Shown here: piece after piece, positions 35,029 through 41,551 of the stretch
How the letters are laid out: each line of letters opens with the position of its first letter
Position numbering within the stretch: position 1 is the stretch's first letter
NCBI RefSeq assembly: GCF_000143885.2
Contig: NC_018581.1
Location: 3,844,001 to 3,908,000, forward strand
Direction of reading: 5' to 3'
DNA length: 64,000 nucleotides
Source: Gordonia sp. KTR9
Lineage (GTDB): Bacteria; Actinomycetota; Actinomycetes; Mycobacteriales; Mycobacteriaceae
Translations under genes and position numbers: made by a program
The notes under the pieces: generated by a model
The model's input: only the letters and a program-made list of their open reading frames with translations
What the model was told of the DNA's origin: nothing
Database searches by the model: none

Positions 35029-35592
35029 ATGACATCTGCAGCCAGCGACTATTACGCCGTAACCGATCAGGTCATCGAACTGGCCCGTGGCCTGGCGCTG
35101 ACCGGCAACATAGACACAAGGGATGTTGAAGCCTTGTTGGATGTGTCGCCTGGCCTACTCACCCGCGTCACGACGAATCTCGCGTGCGCCGAGTACTTGC
35201 TAATCGCACAACACCTCGGGTTCAACCTGGCTGACGACCGGATCATCGTGGCTCTAATCGAGCCACTGCAGGAGTTTGAGATCATCAAGGCCACTCACTG
35301 TGAGACCGAGACCACCGTGCGGGACGTCATTCTCGGGATGCAGGCATTCACGAAGAATCAGACGACGATCTCCGAGGCTGTGGTCCCGTTGTACCGGTCT
35401 GGCGCAGCTTCGCCGAGCGCGCTAGTCCTGAACGGCGCGATGCCGGTCATCCACGCCCTCATGCAGAAGTGCATCTCGTTGGCAAGTGATCCATACGTGG
35501 TGGGCCTGACAGACGAAGGACGGGCGACCAAACTTGATCAGACGATTGCCAGCATTCGAACCGAGTTGTCGACGTACTTGAAGCCTCACTAG
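35029..35592 (+). CDS. Hypothetical element protein, mostly helical
   Basis: 187 residues, soluble, acidic and mainly helical; typical segments are VTDQVIELARGLALTGNID and LACAEYLLIAQHLGFNL. I do not recognise a family. The upstream 50 bases hold two copies of GCTTGTGTCGC (34978-34988, 34996-35006) 18 bases apart, and a good terminator follows at 35597, so it is an independent one-gene unit inverted relative to the capsid genes. Such an isolated, self-contained cassette in a prophage is often a lysogenically expressed accessory gene (defence or superinfection exclusion), but nothing in the protein proves it. Confidence 0.65.
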   Translation: MTSAASDYYAVTDQVIELARGLALTGNIDTRDVEALLDVSPGLLTRVTTNLACAEYLLIAQHLGFNLADDRIIVALIEPLQEFEIIKATHCETETTVRDVILGMQAFTKNQTTISEAVVPLYRSGAASPSALVLNGAMPVIHALMQKCISLASDPYVVGLTDEGRATKLDQTIASIRTELSTYLKPH

Positions 35593-35596
35593 CGCC

Positions 35597-35633
35597 CCCG
35601 GGGAGCCGTCGGTGACAGCTCCCCGGGTTTTTT
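35597..35633. terminator. Rho-independent terminator with T-run
   Basis: A ten-base stem CCCGGGGAGC / GCTCCCCGGG (35597-35606, 35618-35627) followed by six Ts (35628-35633). It ends the plus-strand cassette and separates it from the convergent major capsid gene. Confidence 0.9.
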
Positions 35634-35658
35634 CAATTGCTACACAGCAGATCTCGGA

Positions 35659-36486
35659 TCAGGCAGCGCCGTGCAGGCGCACGATGCCGGCCGGGTTGGC
35701 GAACCCGAAGCCGATACGAGACACCGCGCGGATCTGGGTCGCGTCCTTGCTGAACGCGGCATCCTTGGACTGCACGACCGTGGTGCCGAGACGACGGACG
35801 GTCATCACCTGAGTCGAGTCGAGCGCCCACGCGTTACCAGCGGAGACCGCAGGCGAGACGAGAGCGACCAGACCCGCGAGACGGATACCGTCGTCAACGG
35901 TCTCCAAGAGGCTCTGGTTCGAGCCGGTGCCGGTCTTGGCCTTCGACAGCGCCAGCGCCACGTCGGGGGCAAGCACGATGTGGGTCAGGGCGGCACCGTT
36001 GGCCATCGCCTGAGCCTTCGCGTCGTGGACGTAGTCCAGCGTGGTCCAGCCTGCTCCGGTGTCGACGACCTCGACACCCGCGAGCGAGAGCAGACCCGAC
36101 GGGCCGTTGGTGACGGTGCTTCCGAAGAACGCAAAGTCGACCTTCTTGGCGATGTCGCGGGCGAGAGCCTGACCGGTCATCTGAGCGACAGCCGGATCGG
36201 TGTCGTCGACAGCCTCGTTCGAGAGCTGGGTGAGACCAGCCACCTTCGACGGGACCACGACGACCTCGTTAGTCTCGGGGTCGGTCAGGTCGATCTCAGT
36301 GTTCTCGGCGTACCAACCGGTCTCCGGATCAGCGACCAGGACCGGGAACCGGATCTGGTGCTTGCTGGTGTTGACGACGGTCGCGGCCTGGAAGGCGACC
36401 GAGGTCTCATCGACCACGGTGTCGATGAGCTTGCCGTAATCCTCAGGGGTGAAGGCGTTTTCGAGGGTGTTGTTGAGAACTGCCAT
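35659..36486 (-). CDS. Phage major capsid protein (HK97 fold)
   Basis: 275 residues. The protein begins MAVLNNTLENAFTPEDYGK and shows WYAENTEIDLTDPETNEVVV, PSKVAGLTQLSNEAV, DFAFFGSTVTNGPSGLLS and HIVLAPDVALALSKAK, a pattern typical of HK97-type actinophage capsid proteins without a delta domain or protease. The ATG at 36486 is chosen because AGGAGG lies nine bases upstream. A scaffold-like gene precedes it. The fairly small size could fit a small-headed capsid, but this is speculation. Together with connector and small terminase it defines the element as capsid-encoding. Confidence 0.85.
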   Translation of the reverse strand: MAVLNNTLENAFTPEDYGKLIDTVVDETSVAFQAATVVNTSKHQIRFPVLVADPETGWYAENTEIDLTDPETNEVVVVPSKVAGLTQLSNEAVDDTDPAVAQMTGQALARDIAKKVDFAFFGSTVTNGPSGLLSLAGVEVVDTGAGWTTLDYVHDAKAQAMANGAALTHIVLAPDVALALSKAKTGTGSNQSLLETVDDGIRLAGLVALVSPAVSAGNAWALDSTQVMTVRRLGTTVVQSKDAAFSKDATQIRAVSRIGFGFANPAGIVRLHGAA

Positions 36487-36516
36487 GGTGTGTTGTCCTC
36501 CTATGGACATGAAAGA

Positions 36517-36544
36517 AGCCCGCGAGCGGTGGCCGCTCCGGGCT
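36517..36544. terminator. Hairpin between scaffold-like and capsid genes
   Basis: AGCCCGCGAGCGG pairs with CCGCTCCGGGCT (36517-36529 with 36533-36544) with a one-base bulge, only 31 bases before the capsid ATG on the minus strand. It may attenuate read-through from the scaffold gene or process the mRNA so that capsid and scaffold are made in different amounts. Confidence 0.5.
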
Positions 36545-36650
36545 TGTGGTTTGCGGATGTCGCCCGATCACGGATCGGGGTCTTGGTTGCGGCTCAGCCG
36601 CTTAACGTGGTCGCTGCGGTCGTCTCAGACGCTTACGCGGCGACCGAAAC

Positions 36651-37139
36651 TCATCGGGTGTGTTGGGCAACCGGCGTTGTGTTGCCGGTCTGGAACATCG
36701 ACCCCCACGTCGGGGTCGGTGCCTCAGGCTTCGGCGGCTGGCCGGTGCCCTGCGACGGATCGAACGCGGGTGCGTTCTTACGGAGTCCGGGACGCTCGGC
36801 CAGGAGCGCGGCGACGTCGGCAGACACCTTCGCGGTGTCGACGTCTCCGGACTCGGTCAGGAACTCGGCCAAGTCTTTGCCCGAAAGCGTGAACAGATCC
36901 CCGGCTTGGGCCAGGTGCTCGGCTGCGACTCGCTCGATCTCAGCGCGTTGCATCCGCTCGATTCGAGCGGTCGCGGTTGCCAGCTCCTCACGCGAAGAGT
37001 CGCGCTCGGATCGGTATCGGTCCCGGGCCTCCCTGAGGCCCTGAGCCGGGTCGGGGGTACCCGGTGTACCTGAGTCGGGTAAAACTCCGTCTGCGTCGAT
37101 CTGGGATCCCGTGGCAAGGGTCGTGGTCTGGTCGGTCAT
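36651..37139 (-). CDS. Scaffold-like protein
   Basis: 162 residues. A charged central helix (EARDRYRSERDSSREELATA and on, residues about 37-75) predicted to form a coiled coil is flanked by disordered Gly/Pro/Thr ends (GTGQPPKPEAPTPTWGSMF). The position just upstream of the major capsid gene and this composition are those of phage scaffolding proteins. A good ribosome site (GAGGAGA) precedes the ATG. No sequence motif proves the function. Confidence 0.68.
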   Translation of the reverse strand: MTDQTTTLATGSQIDADGVLPDSGTPGTPDPAQGLREARDRYRSERDSSREELATATARIERMQRAEIERVAAEHLAQAGDLFTLSGKDLAEFLTESGDVDTAKVSADVAALLAERPGLRKNAPAFDPSQGTGQPPKPEAPTPTWGSMFQTGNTTPVAQHTR

Positions 37140-37180
37140 GGTGTGATCTCCTCTCGTCCACGGCGGTTGCCGTGGAATGG

Positions 37181-37213
37181 CGAGAGCCCCGGCCGATGTG
37201 GCCAGGGCTCTCG
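37181..37213. terminator. Hairpin between the initiator-like gene and the scaffold gene
   Basis: CGAGAGCCC (37181-37189) pairs with GGGCTCTCG (37205-37213). It lies directly upstream of the scaffold ribosome site on the minus strand, so it would separate the early (initiator) and late (head) transcripts. Confidence 0.55.
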
Positions 37214-37244
37214 GTTAGTGCGGTTGTCGAACGAACGAGACGCG

Positions 37245-37991
37245 TCAGATCCGCGCCGCCTCGTTCGCGAACGGATCGGGAAGCGTGTAAGCCGGGTTTG
37301 GCGTCGCGGTTGCCGGGTTCGTTCTGGTGGTTCGCTTCTTGACCGGTTCCTGCCCCCAGGCGGGGCCGTTGGTCATCGGATCGGTACCGATACGGACCGG
37401 TGCAGGAATGGAGCCGGTAGGCGTGCCTCCGTTGCGGCCCTCCTCGCGGATGACAGGCCAACCCCCCTCATTTTCGAGGGGAGTCGAGATCTGGTTTGTT
37501 GCGATTGGGGGGATCGAAACCGGTGGACCCCCGAAGGGGTCCTCTATAGAACAACCCTTATGGGTTGTTCTCTGAGTAGGTGCATGAGTAGTTAGGCGGT
37601 CATCTGCGAGGGGAGTACTCCCCTCGTCCGTGAGGGGAGTAGACCTCATCTGCGAGGGGGGTTCCGTAACTCCCCTCGTTTCTGAGGGGAGTTGGTATCG
37701 AGCTGGAACAGACAGCCGATACAGCGACGAACGTTTGTATGAGTTGCCACGCTCAACTACGACAAGCCAGCCGGCATCAACGTTCTTCTTGATGTGACGC
37801 CGTACGGTCTCGACTGAGGAGCCCGTGATCTCGGCCAGCGTGCTCTGGGACGGATAGCAAGTCAGGTCTTTGAAGTCGGCGTAGGTCTGTAGCGCGGCCA
37901 TCGTGGACCGCGTCTGCCTCAGGCTGGTATCGGGGTTGCGAAAGTACAACCGGGACCACTCAAACGCGTTCACGCGCACCCCAGCCGTCAT
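37245..37991 (-). CDS. Winged-helix replication-initiator-like protein containing the iteron cluster
   Basis: 248 residues. Residues 1-85 form a winged-helix domain: RQTRSTMAALQTYADFKDLT, CYPSQSTLAEITGSSVETVRRH, IKKNVDAGWLVVVERGN, as in HTH_36-type replication proteins of prophages. The rest is disordered and Pro/Thr-rich, encoded by a DNA region packed with GAGGGGAGT repeats (repeated STPL-type peptides). Phage lambda O and some satellite initiators also carry the origin inside the gene. The ATG at 37991 overlaps the preceding gene by 32 bases; a GTG at 38027 is possible. Function is inferred. Confidence 0.62.
   Translation of the reverse strand: MTAGVRVNAFEWSRLYFRNPDTSLRQTRSTMAALQTYADFKDLTCYPSQSTLAEITGSSVETVRRHIKKNVDAGWLVVVERGNSYKRSSLYRLSVPARYQLPSETRGVTEPPSQMRSTPLTDEGSTPLADDRLTTHAPTQRTTHKGCSIEDPFGGPPVSIPPIATNQISTPLENEGGWPVIREEGRNGGTPTGSIPAPVRIGTDPMTNGPAWGQEPVKKRTTRTNPATATPNPAYTLPDPFANEAARI
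37461..37692. repeat. Iteron-like repeat cluster with two hairpins (candidate replication origin)
   Basis: GAGGGGAGT occurs at 37476-37484, 37608-37616, 37632-37640 and 37684-37692, with a variant at 37654-37662; inverted copies lie at 37617-37625 and 37669-37677 and a variant at 37461-37469. Most spacings are close to two helical turns (22-24 bases). Between them are two hairpins: 37525-37542 (GGACCCC/GGGGTCC) and 37549-37570 (GAACAACCC/GGGTTGTTC), the second in a local AT-richer patch. All lie within the disordered part of the initiator-like gene. Confidence 0.7.
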
Positions 37992-38232
37992 CAGCGAGGC
38001 CGCTGGACCACGCTCGGACAGCGTCACGCTCAGCGCGGAAATCCTTGTACTGTTCTGCGGTGATTCCAGTGTCCTGCATCATCAGCAGAAACTGGTGATC
38101 AAACCCGACGCGCTCTCGCAGCGCGTCAAGTTCCTGACGTAGTTTGTTGCGTTCAATCCTGTAGCGCGCCGAGTCGGCGCGAAGTGCGCGGATCTTCTCT
38201 TGCCACTCGATGGGCAACTGATCGAAATCCAT
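37960..38232 (-). CDS. Small coiled-coil element protein
   Basis: 90 residues, starting MDFDQLPIEWQEKIRALRAD, with a charged helix RYRIERNKLRQELDALRER that should form a coiled coil. A strong AGGAGG site lies five bases before the ATG at 38232. It overlaps the initiator-like gene by 32 bases. Small coiled-coil proteins upstream of initiators are common in satellites; no specific function is visible. Confidence 0.65.
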   Translation of the reverse strand: MDFDQLPIEWQEKIRALRADSARYRIERNKLRQELDALRERVGFDHQFLLMMQDTGITAEQYKDFRAERDAVRAWSSGLADDGWGARERV

Positions 38233-38345
38233 TGTTCCTCCTGGGTTGTCGCGGCACCTGGCCGCTTTGTTGTTGATAGAGCTGCCGCGATGTGCAGCCC
38301 AATCTCCTGCCAACGGCGTCTAACCGCTGGACTCTGAGCGAAGGC

Positions 38346-38612
38346 TCAGCAGGTCTGTTTGGTGTCCTCGAACACCCCGGCCGCGTACAGCTCTGCGAGC
38401 ACGCGGGCTACCTCGGCAGGTTCGACGGGAACGCCGTTGTTCTGAAACTGGACGCCAGCGCGCTCGAATACGCGGACAACAGTCAGCGCGGCTGACTTGC
38501 CGACGCGGCGTCGCTTCTCGTTGTCGGCTCGGCATCGGCGGCAGAAACCGCCGCCGTCTCGGTCGGTCGATGATCGGATCTCGTGCCCCTGAGGGCACTT
38601 GTTGGCGGGCAT
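38346..38612 (-). CDS. Small zinc-ribbon element protein
   Basis: 88 residues. The N-terminus MPANKCPQGHEIR and FCRRCRADNEKRRR provide a CxxGH...CxxC zinc ribbon with a basic tail, as in many phage DNA-binding proteins. The second half (EVARVLAELYAAGVFEDTKQTC) is helical. ATG at 38612 is preferred because a G-rich ribosome site precedes it; an ATG at 38639 has none. Confidence 0.62.
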   Translation of the reverse strand: MPANKCPQGHEIRSSTDRDGGGFCRRCRADNEKRRRVGKSAALTVVRVFERAGVQFQNNGVPVEPAEVARVLAELYAAGVFEDTKQTC

Positions 38613-39012
38613 CGTGCCCCCTTTCTCGTGAGTGCTCATGCAAATAGGTCAAAAGAACGCGGCCAGAACGCATCTGAACGTTCTGACCGAAAGATCAGGG
38701 AACCCCCGGTCTGCCTGAACATGGACAGACCGGGGGTGTTCCCCAGGAGATAGGAACCGCGTTGGCTGCAGGCGTACGCGTTCCAACCCGAGGACACGAC
38801 CAGACCGTCGTGGTAGTTCCCCGGGAAGTCGAGCGGTCGGCGAGAGGAAAGGATCACAAACCCGAACCGACCGCTGAGGAGACCCGAGAACGGAAGGTCT
38901 CCGATTGCGGCGCTCTCCCGAACGGGATCAGGGAGCGGCACGCAAAGCCGCGCGGGAGGATCTAGCCCCCGCACTAGTAGGGGTATTTCTGTGACACCCC
39001 ATCGGGCAGGTA
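38613..39012. other. Element region without a firm gene
   Basis: 400 bases. A strong hairpin lies at 38702-38737. Two overlapping frames exist: minus 38636-38974 (112 codons) reads through that hairpin, and plus 38762-38965 (67 codons) begins with TTG. Neither has a ribosome site or recognisable content, so I call neither. The region could hold a promoter for the zinc-ribbon gene or an element packaging site. Confidence 0.4.
38702..38737. terminator. Strong hairpin terminator in the early region
   Basis: A twelve-base stem (ACCCCCGGTCTG at 38702-38713 with CAGACCGGGGGT at 38726-38737) around a twelve-base loop. On the minus strand it follows the 39013 gene and would stop that transcript before the zinc-ribbon gene. 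Confidence 0.7.
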
Positions 39013-39573
39013 CTAAGCCCGTTGGACCTGCACCCTCTGACGCTTCAGCGCGCGTTCCTTACGCTTGCGAACGGTCGCGGCGCGGCGCTTGCAGTCTGCG
39101 GTGCCGCACCGCTTGGGAGGCCGACCAGCCTTTGGGCGGTACTCACCCCTGAGCCATTGTCCCCGGATCAGGCACCACGAGCACTGGCACACGGCCCAGT
39201 CTTCGGAATCAGGCTCGGCCCCCAGCTCACAAACCCACTCGCCCGCGTCAGGCATAGGCAGGCTCTCCCCGCAGATCTCGCAGCGAGTCGCCCAGGTCGT
39301 CTTAGGGCGACTGTCGACATCGCGGATTTGGTAGCCGTGTCCCGAGTTGAGCAGGTCCCCCACGAGATCCGGGTTACCCGGTCGCACCCCGCGACCTTTG
39401 ATCCCGGGGTCGTCTTCTGACCCGAACCAGAGGTCGTTGAACTCGGTATCTCGGTCAGTCCCGAGCGCGATCAGCGGATCATCGGTGCGTATTCCGGCCG
39501 ACGGGTGAACGTCCGCATCGGTGAGGGCGACGCTCCCTAGCTGTGGCAAGAAGTCGTCTGCAGCGGCGCTCAC
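39013..39573 (-). CDS. Element protein with multiple Cys pairs
   Basis: 186 residues. An acidic, disordered first half is followed by a Cys-rich part: TRCEICGESLPMPDAGEWVC, VCQCSWCLIRGQWLRGEY and RCGTADCKRR, enough for two zinc sites, and a very basic tail RKRKERALKRQRVQVQRA. This layout suggests a DNA- or RNA-binding protein. GTG start, overlapping the stop of the preceding gene. Not recognised. Confidence 0.6.
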   Translation of the reverse strand: MSAAADDFLPQLGSVALTDADVHPSAGIRTDDPLIALGTDRDTEFNDLWFGSEDDPGIKGRGVRPGNPDLVGDLLNSGHGYQIRDVDSRPKTTWATRCEICGESLPMPDAGEWVCELGAEPDSEDWAVCQCSWCLIRGQWLRGEYRPKAGRPPKRCGTADCKRRAATVRKRKERALKRQRVQVQRA

Positions 39574-39866
39574 GCCGCCCCCGCGTTACGGGCGTGCGGT
39601 CGCACATAGACGGACACCTCGGTCGCGCCGTACATAAACCCGGGGTTATCGAAGGTCTCGCGCGTCGCCAAGACCAGGCCGTGATCCTCAATGTGCTTTC
39701 GCACTGGCTGGTCCATCCGGTGTTCTCGTCGGACAAGCGGACTTCTCGCCACTTCCACTCGGTTGCTGTCGCCGCTGGCGACCAGGCAGCACGGACGGAC
39801 TACCCCGAAGGGCGGCAGAGAGGCGGCGTTATCCGCCTCCCCGCGCCCGATCACCGACCATCCCAT
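39570..39866 (-). CDS. Small hypothetical element protein
   Basis: Up to 98 residues; only the last part, MDQPVRKHIEDHGLVLATRE and EVSVYVRPHARN, looks like a folded protein. The start is uncertain: ATG at 39866 overlaps the previous gene by 16 bases, and ATG at 39716 gives 48 residues. The stop overlaps the next GTG, which supports real translation. Confidence 0.45.
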   Translation of the reverse strand: MGWSVIGRGEADNAASLPPFGVVRPCCLVASGDSNRVEVARSPLVRREHRMDQPVRKHIEDHGLVLATRETFDNPGFMYGATEVSVYVRPHARNAGAA

Positions 39867-40093
39867 TTTGCGGATACGACCTTGCCGCGCTCAGCTTCTG
39901 CCCGGTTGATCATCTTGACGATCCGGTCCCAGTCCTCGGGCGCGAAATGGTACGAGGTGCTGTGTCCGACTTCGTCTGGCACACCGAGCGTGACTTCTCC
40001 GGTGGTGAAGTCGATACCTAGGCCTACCTTGCCGATGCTGGCGTGTAGCTCAGCATCCCCCAGGACCTGAACTTCTCTGTCGTAGTTGGTCAT
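39851..40093 (-). CDS. First gene of the minus-strand element operon, hypothetical
   Basis: 80 residues, beginning MTNYDREVQVLGDAELHASI and containing GIDFTTGEVTLGVPDE and FAPEDWDRIVKMINRAEAER. A GGAAGAGAA ribosome site precedes the ATG. It is the first gene divergent from the putative regulator at 40229, so by position it is the early gene controlled from the shared operator region. No family recognised. Confidence 0.6.
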   Translation of the reverse strand: MTNYDREVQVLGDAELHASIGKVGLGIDFTTGEVTLGVPDEVGHSTSYHFAPEDWDRIVKMINRAEAERGKVVSAKWDGR

Positions 40094-40176
40094 TCGTTCT
40101 CTTCCGTGTGTGGCAGCTTGCCCGCTGCCTGGGTCGACCCGTCTGGGTCTCCGCCATCTCTGACCCTTTCAGGTTC

Positions 40177-40222
40177 TCATACGGTTCATACGGTGTCAAA
40201 TCGTACGGTACTGGTGTACCGT
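40177..40222. promoter_or_regulatory. Operator-like repeats in the divergent control region
   Basis: TCATACGGT is repeated at 40177-40185 and 40186-40194, TCGTACGGT occurs at 40201-40209, and ACGGTAC / GTACCGT form an inverted repeat (40205-40222, four-base spacer) seven bases before the regulator's ATG. A related copy (TCATACGGA) lies inside the regulator gene near 40390. The layout resembles a phage lysis-lysogeny operator set acted on by the adjacent regulator. Confidence 0.55.
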
Positions 40223-40228
40223 CGAAGT

Positions 40229-40783
40229 ATGCAGATCGAGACACTGAACACGCCCTACGTCATCGAAAAGGGTGAGGTAAATGGCCAAGTTGTACAGCTG
40301 ACCATCCGCGCCGTCGAAGGAGCGGCCCTTGGCTACGACGAGGTCAAAGAGGCGACGGGCCGACTGCTCGACTACTTCAGACGGTCAACTCATACGGATA
40401 AACCGTCTGACGACGCGACGTCGCACAACGCTGCTGAGGCCGTGCACGAACTGGTCGCGGCGTACACGGAGGGCAAAGGCCGAGTGTCGGACGAGTACCT
40501 GGTCCGACTCGCTGCCGCTTATGAGGCGTTGGTACCCGAGGGGCGTGGTGTCTCGGCGAAGCTCGCCAGCTACCTCGGAAAGCCGGTGCCGACCGTGAAG
40601 GGGCACATCATGCGTGCACGGAAAGAGGGGTACCTCAGCGAGGCGTTCGACGGTCGCGAAGGCGGCGAGCTGACAGAGCCAGCTCGCAAATTGCTAGGGG
40701 AACTAGCTCACGTCTCAATCTCCCTGAGGCCCGAATCTCGCGCCAAGCTTCGCGAGGACATTCGGAAGCTTGAAGAGGAGTAG
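40229..40783 (+). CDS. Putative element repressor/regulator
   Basis: 184 residues. The N-terminal half (MQIETLNTPYVIEKGEVNGQ) is a small beta-rich domain; the C-terminal half contains a possible helix-turn-helix, VSAKLASYLGKPVPTVKGHIMRARKEGYLSEA, resembling a sigma-like or MarR-like recognition unit. It is transcribed divergently from the early operon behind a set of repeated operator-like sites, the place of an immunity repressor. A direct match to a repressor family was not recognised. It ends 18 bases before the hybrid HhH-GPD gene, so its promoter may also drive that gene. Confidence 0.6.
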   Translation: MQIETLNTPYVIEKGEVNGQVVQLTIRAVEGAALGYDEVKEATGRLLDYFRRSTHTDKPSDDATSHNAAEAVHELVAAYTEGKGRVSDEYLVRLAAAYEALVPEGRGVSAKLASYLGKPVPTVKGHIMRARKEGYLSEAFDGREGGELTEPARKLLGELAHVSISLRPESRAKLREDIRKLEEE

Positions 40784-40801
40784 AACCGTAAGCTCATCCG
40801 C

Positions 40802-41479
40802 ATGGACGCCAAGCTCTGTATTGCCCAGGACCCGGAAGCGGATGCACTCATCTCCAGAGACCCGTTCGCACTGCTCACTGGCATGCTTCTTGATCAGCAG
40901 ATCCGCCTAGAGGTGGCGTTCTTGGGGCCGCTGAAGATCCTTCAACGCATGGAGGCCGGCGGTTTACAAGGTGTTGGCACATCTCAGCAGTTCCCGATGG
41001 AGCGGGCGTTCGCCGGGCCGGCCAAGATCCGCGATCGGTTCGGCACGATGGACCCGGTCGAGATCGCCGACGCCGACCCCGAGGCGTTCGCCGACCTGTG
41101 CGCCACACCCCCGGCCATCCACCGCTACGGACGCTCGATGGCCGGTCGGGTCCAGGCACTCGCGAAGGTCGTCGCCGAGGAGTACGGCGGGGATGCCGCG
41201 CGCATCTGGACCGAGGCCTCCGACGGTGCGGACCTGATGAAGCGGCTGCGCGCACTGCCCGGGTTCGGCGACCAGAAGGCCAAGATCTTCGTCGCCCTGG
41301 TCGCCAAGCAACTCGACGTCAAACCGTCCGGCTGGACCAAGGTCGCCGGGGATTACAGCAAGAAGGGATTCCGCTCGGTCGCCGACGTCACCGGCCCGGA
41401 GTCGCTGCAGAAGGTCCGCGACTTCAAGAAGGCGGCAAAAGCCGCGAAGGCCGCGCAGGCCTCGGGCACCGACTCCTAG
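40802..41479 (+). CDS. Hybrid HhH-GPD base-excision-type protein rebuilt across attR
   Basis: 225 residues. Residues 1-63 are element-encoded (MDAKLCIAQDPEADALISRD to GGLQGVGTSQQ) and resemble the host start MPKIQIAQEPAADELLSSDS; after the junction comes host sequence FPMERAFAGPAKIRDRFG. The frame is kept across attR. The element copy runs past the junction point (IRLEVAFLGPLKILQRM repeats the host's FPMERAFAGPAKIRDRF), so the hybrid carries about 30 extra residues. The HhH motif LPGFGDQKAKIFVALV is present. The family includes small glycosylase-like proteins of unclear activity. Whether the insert permits folding is uncertain. Confidence 0.82.
   Translation: MDAKLCIAQDPEADALISRDPFALLTGMLLDQQIRLEVAFLGPLKILQRMEAGGLQGVGTSQQFPMERAFAGPAKIRDRFGTMDPVEIADADPEAFADLCATPPAIHRYGRSMAGRVQALAKVVAEEYGGDAARIWTEASDGADLMKRLRALPGFGDQKAKIFVALVAKQLDVKPSGWTKVAGDYSKKGFRSVADVTGPESLQKVRDFKKAAKAAKAAQASGTDS
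40985..40989. other. attR crossover region
   Basis: CAGCA, matching attL at 30687-30691. To the left is the element's copy of the target gene, to the right the host 3' part. A reconstructed attB reads the LLDQQ codons joined to FPMERAF, which restores a normal uninterrupted host gene. Confidence 0.7.
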
Positions 41480-41551
41480 CAGCGACACCGTCCGCCGGAA
41501 TCGCGCAACCCTCACCCCGAACGCACACCGGTTGGCCTAGGGTCGGACACC

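Larger units (their letters stand above)
30687..40989. mobile_element. Serine-integrase element encoding a capsid: phage satellite or minimal prophage (about 10.3 kb)
   Basis: The element lies between two copies of CAGCA inside a HhH-GPD gene. Contents in order: large serine integrase, two tiny basic proteins, connector, small terminase, HNH nuclease, two plus-strand hypotheticals, major capsid protein, scaffold-like protein, initiator-like HTH protein with iterons, small zinc-ribbon proteins, and a divergent putative regulator. I see no large terminase, portal, protease, tail, holin or lysin genes. The DNA reads less GC-rich than the flanks. This set fits a capsid-encoding satellite that borrows packaging and tails from a helper phage, though decay from a full prophage is possible. 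Confidence 0.8.

Noticed and set aside
34764..35030. 88-codon minus-strand frame opposite the plus-strand cassette
   Set aside because: It covers the promoter region and another frame; composition fits an antisense shadow.
38636..38974. 112-codon minus-strand frame in the element
   Set aside because: It reads through a 12-bp hairpin terminator, has no ribosome site and no recognisable content.
40050..40244. 64-codon minus-strand frame across the switch region
   Set aside because: It would overlap the regulator's start and translate the operator repeats; no ribosome site.
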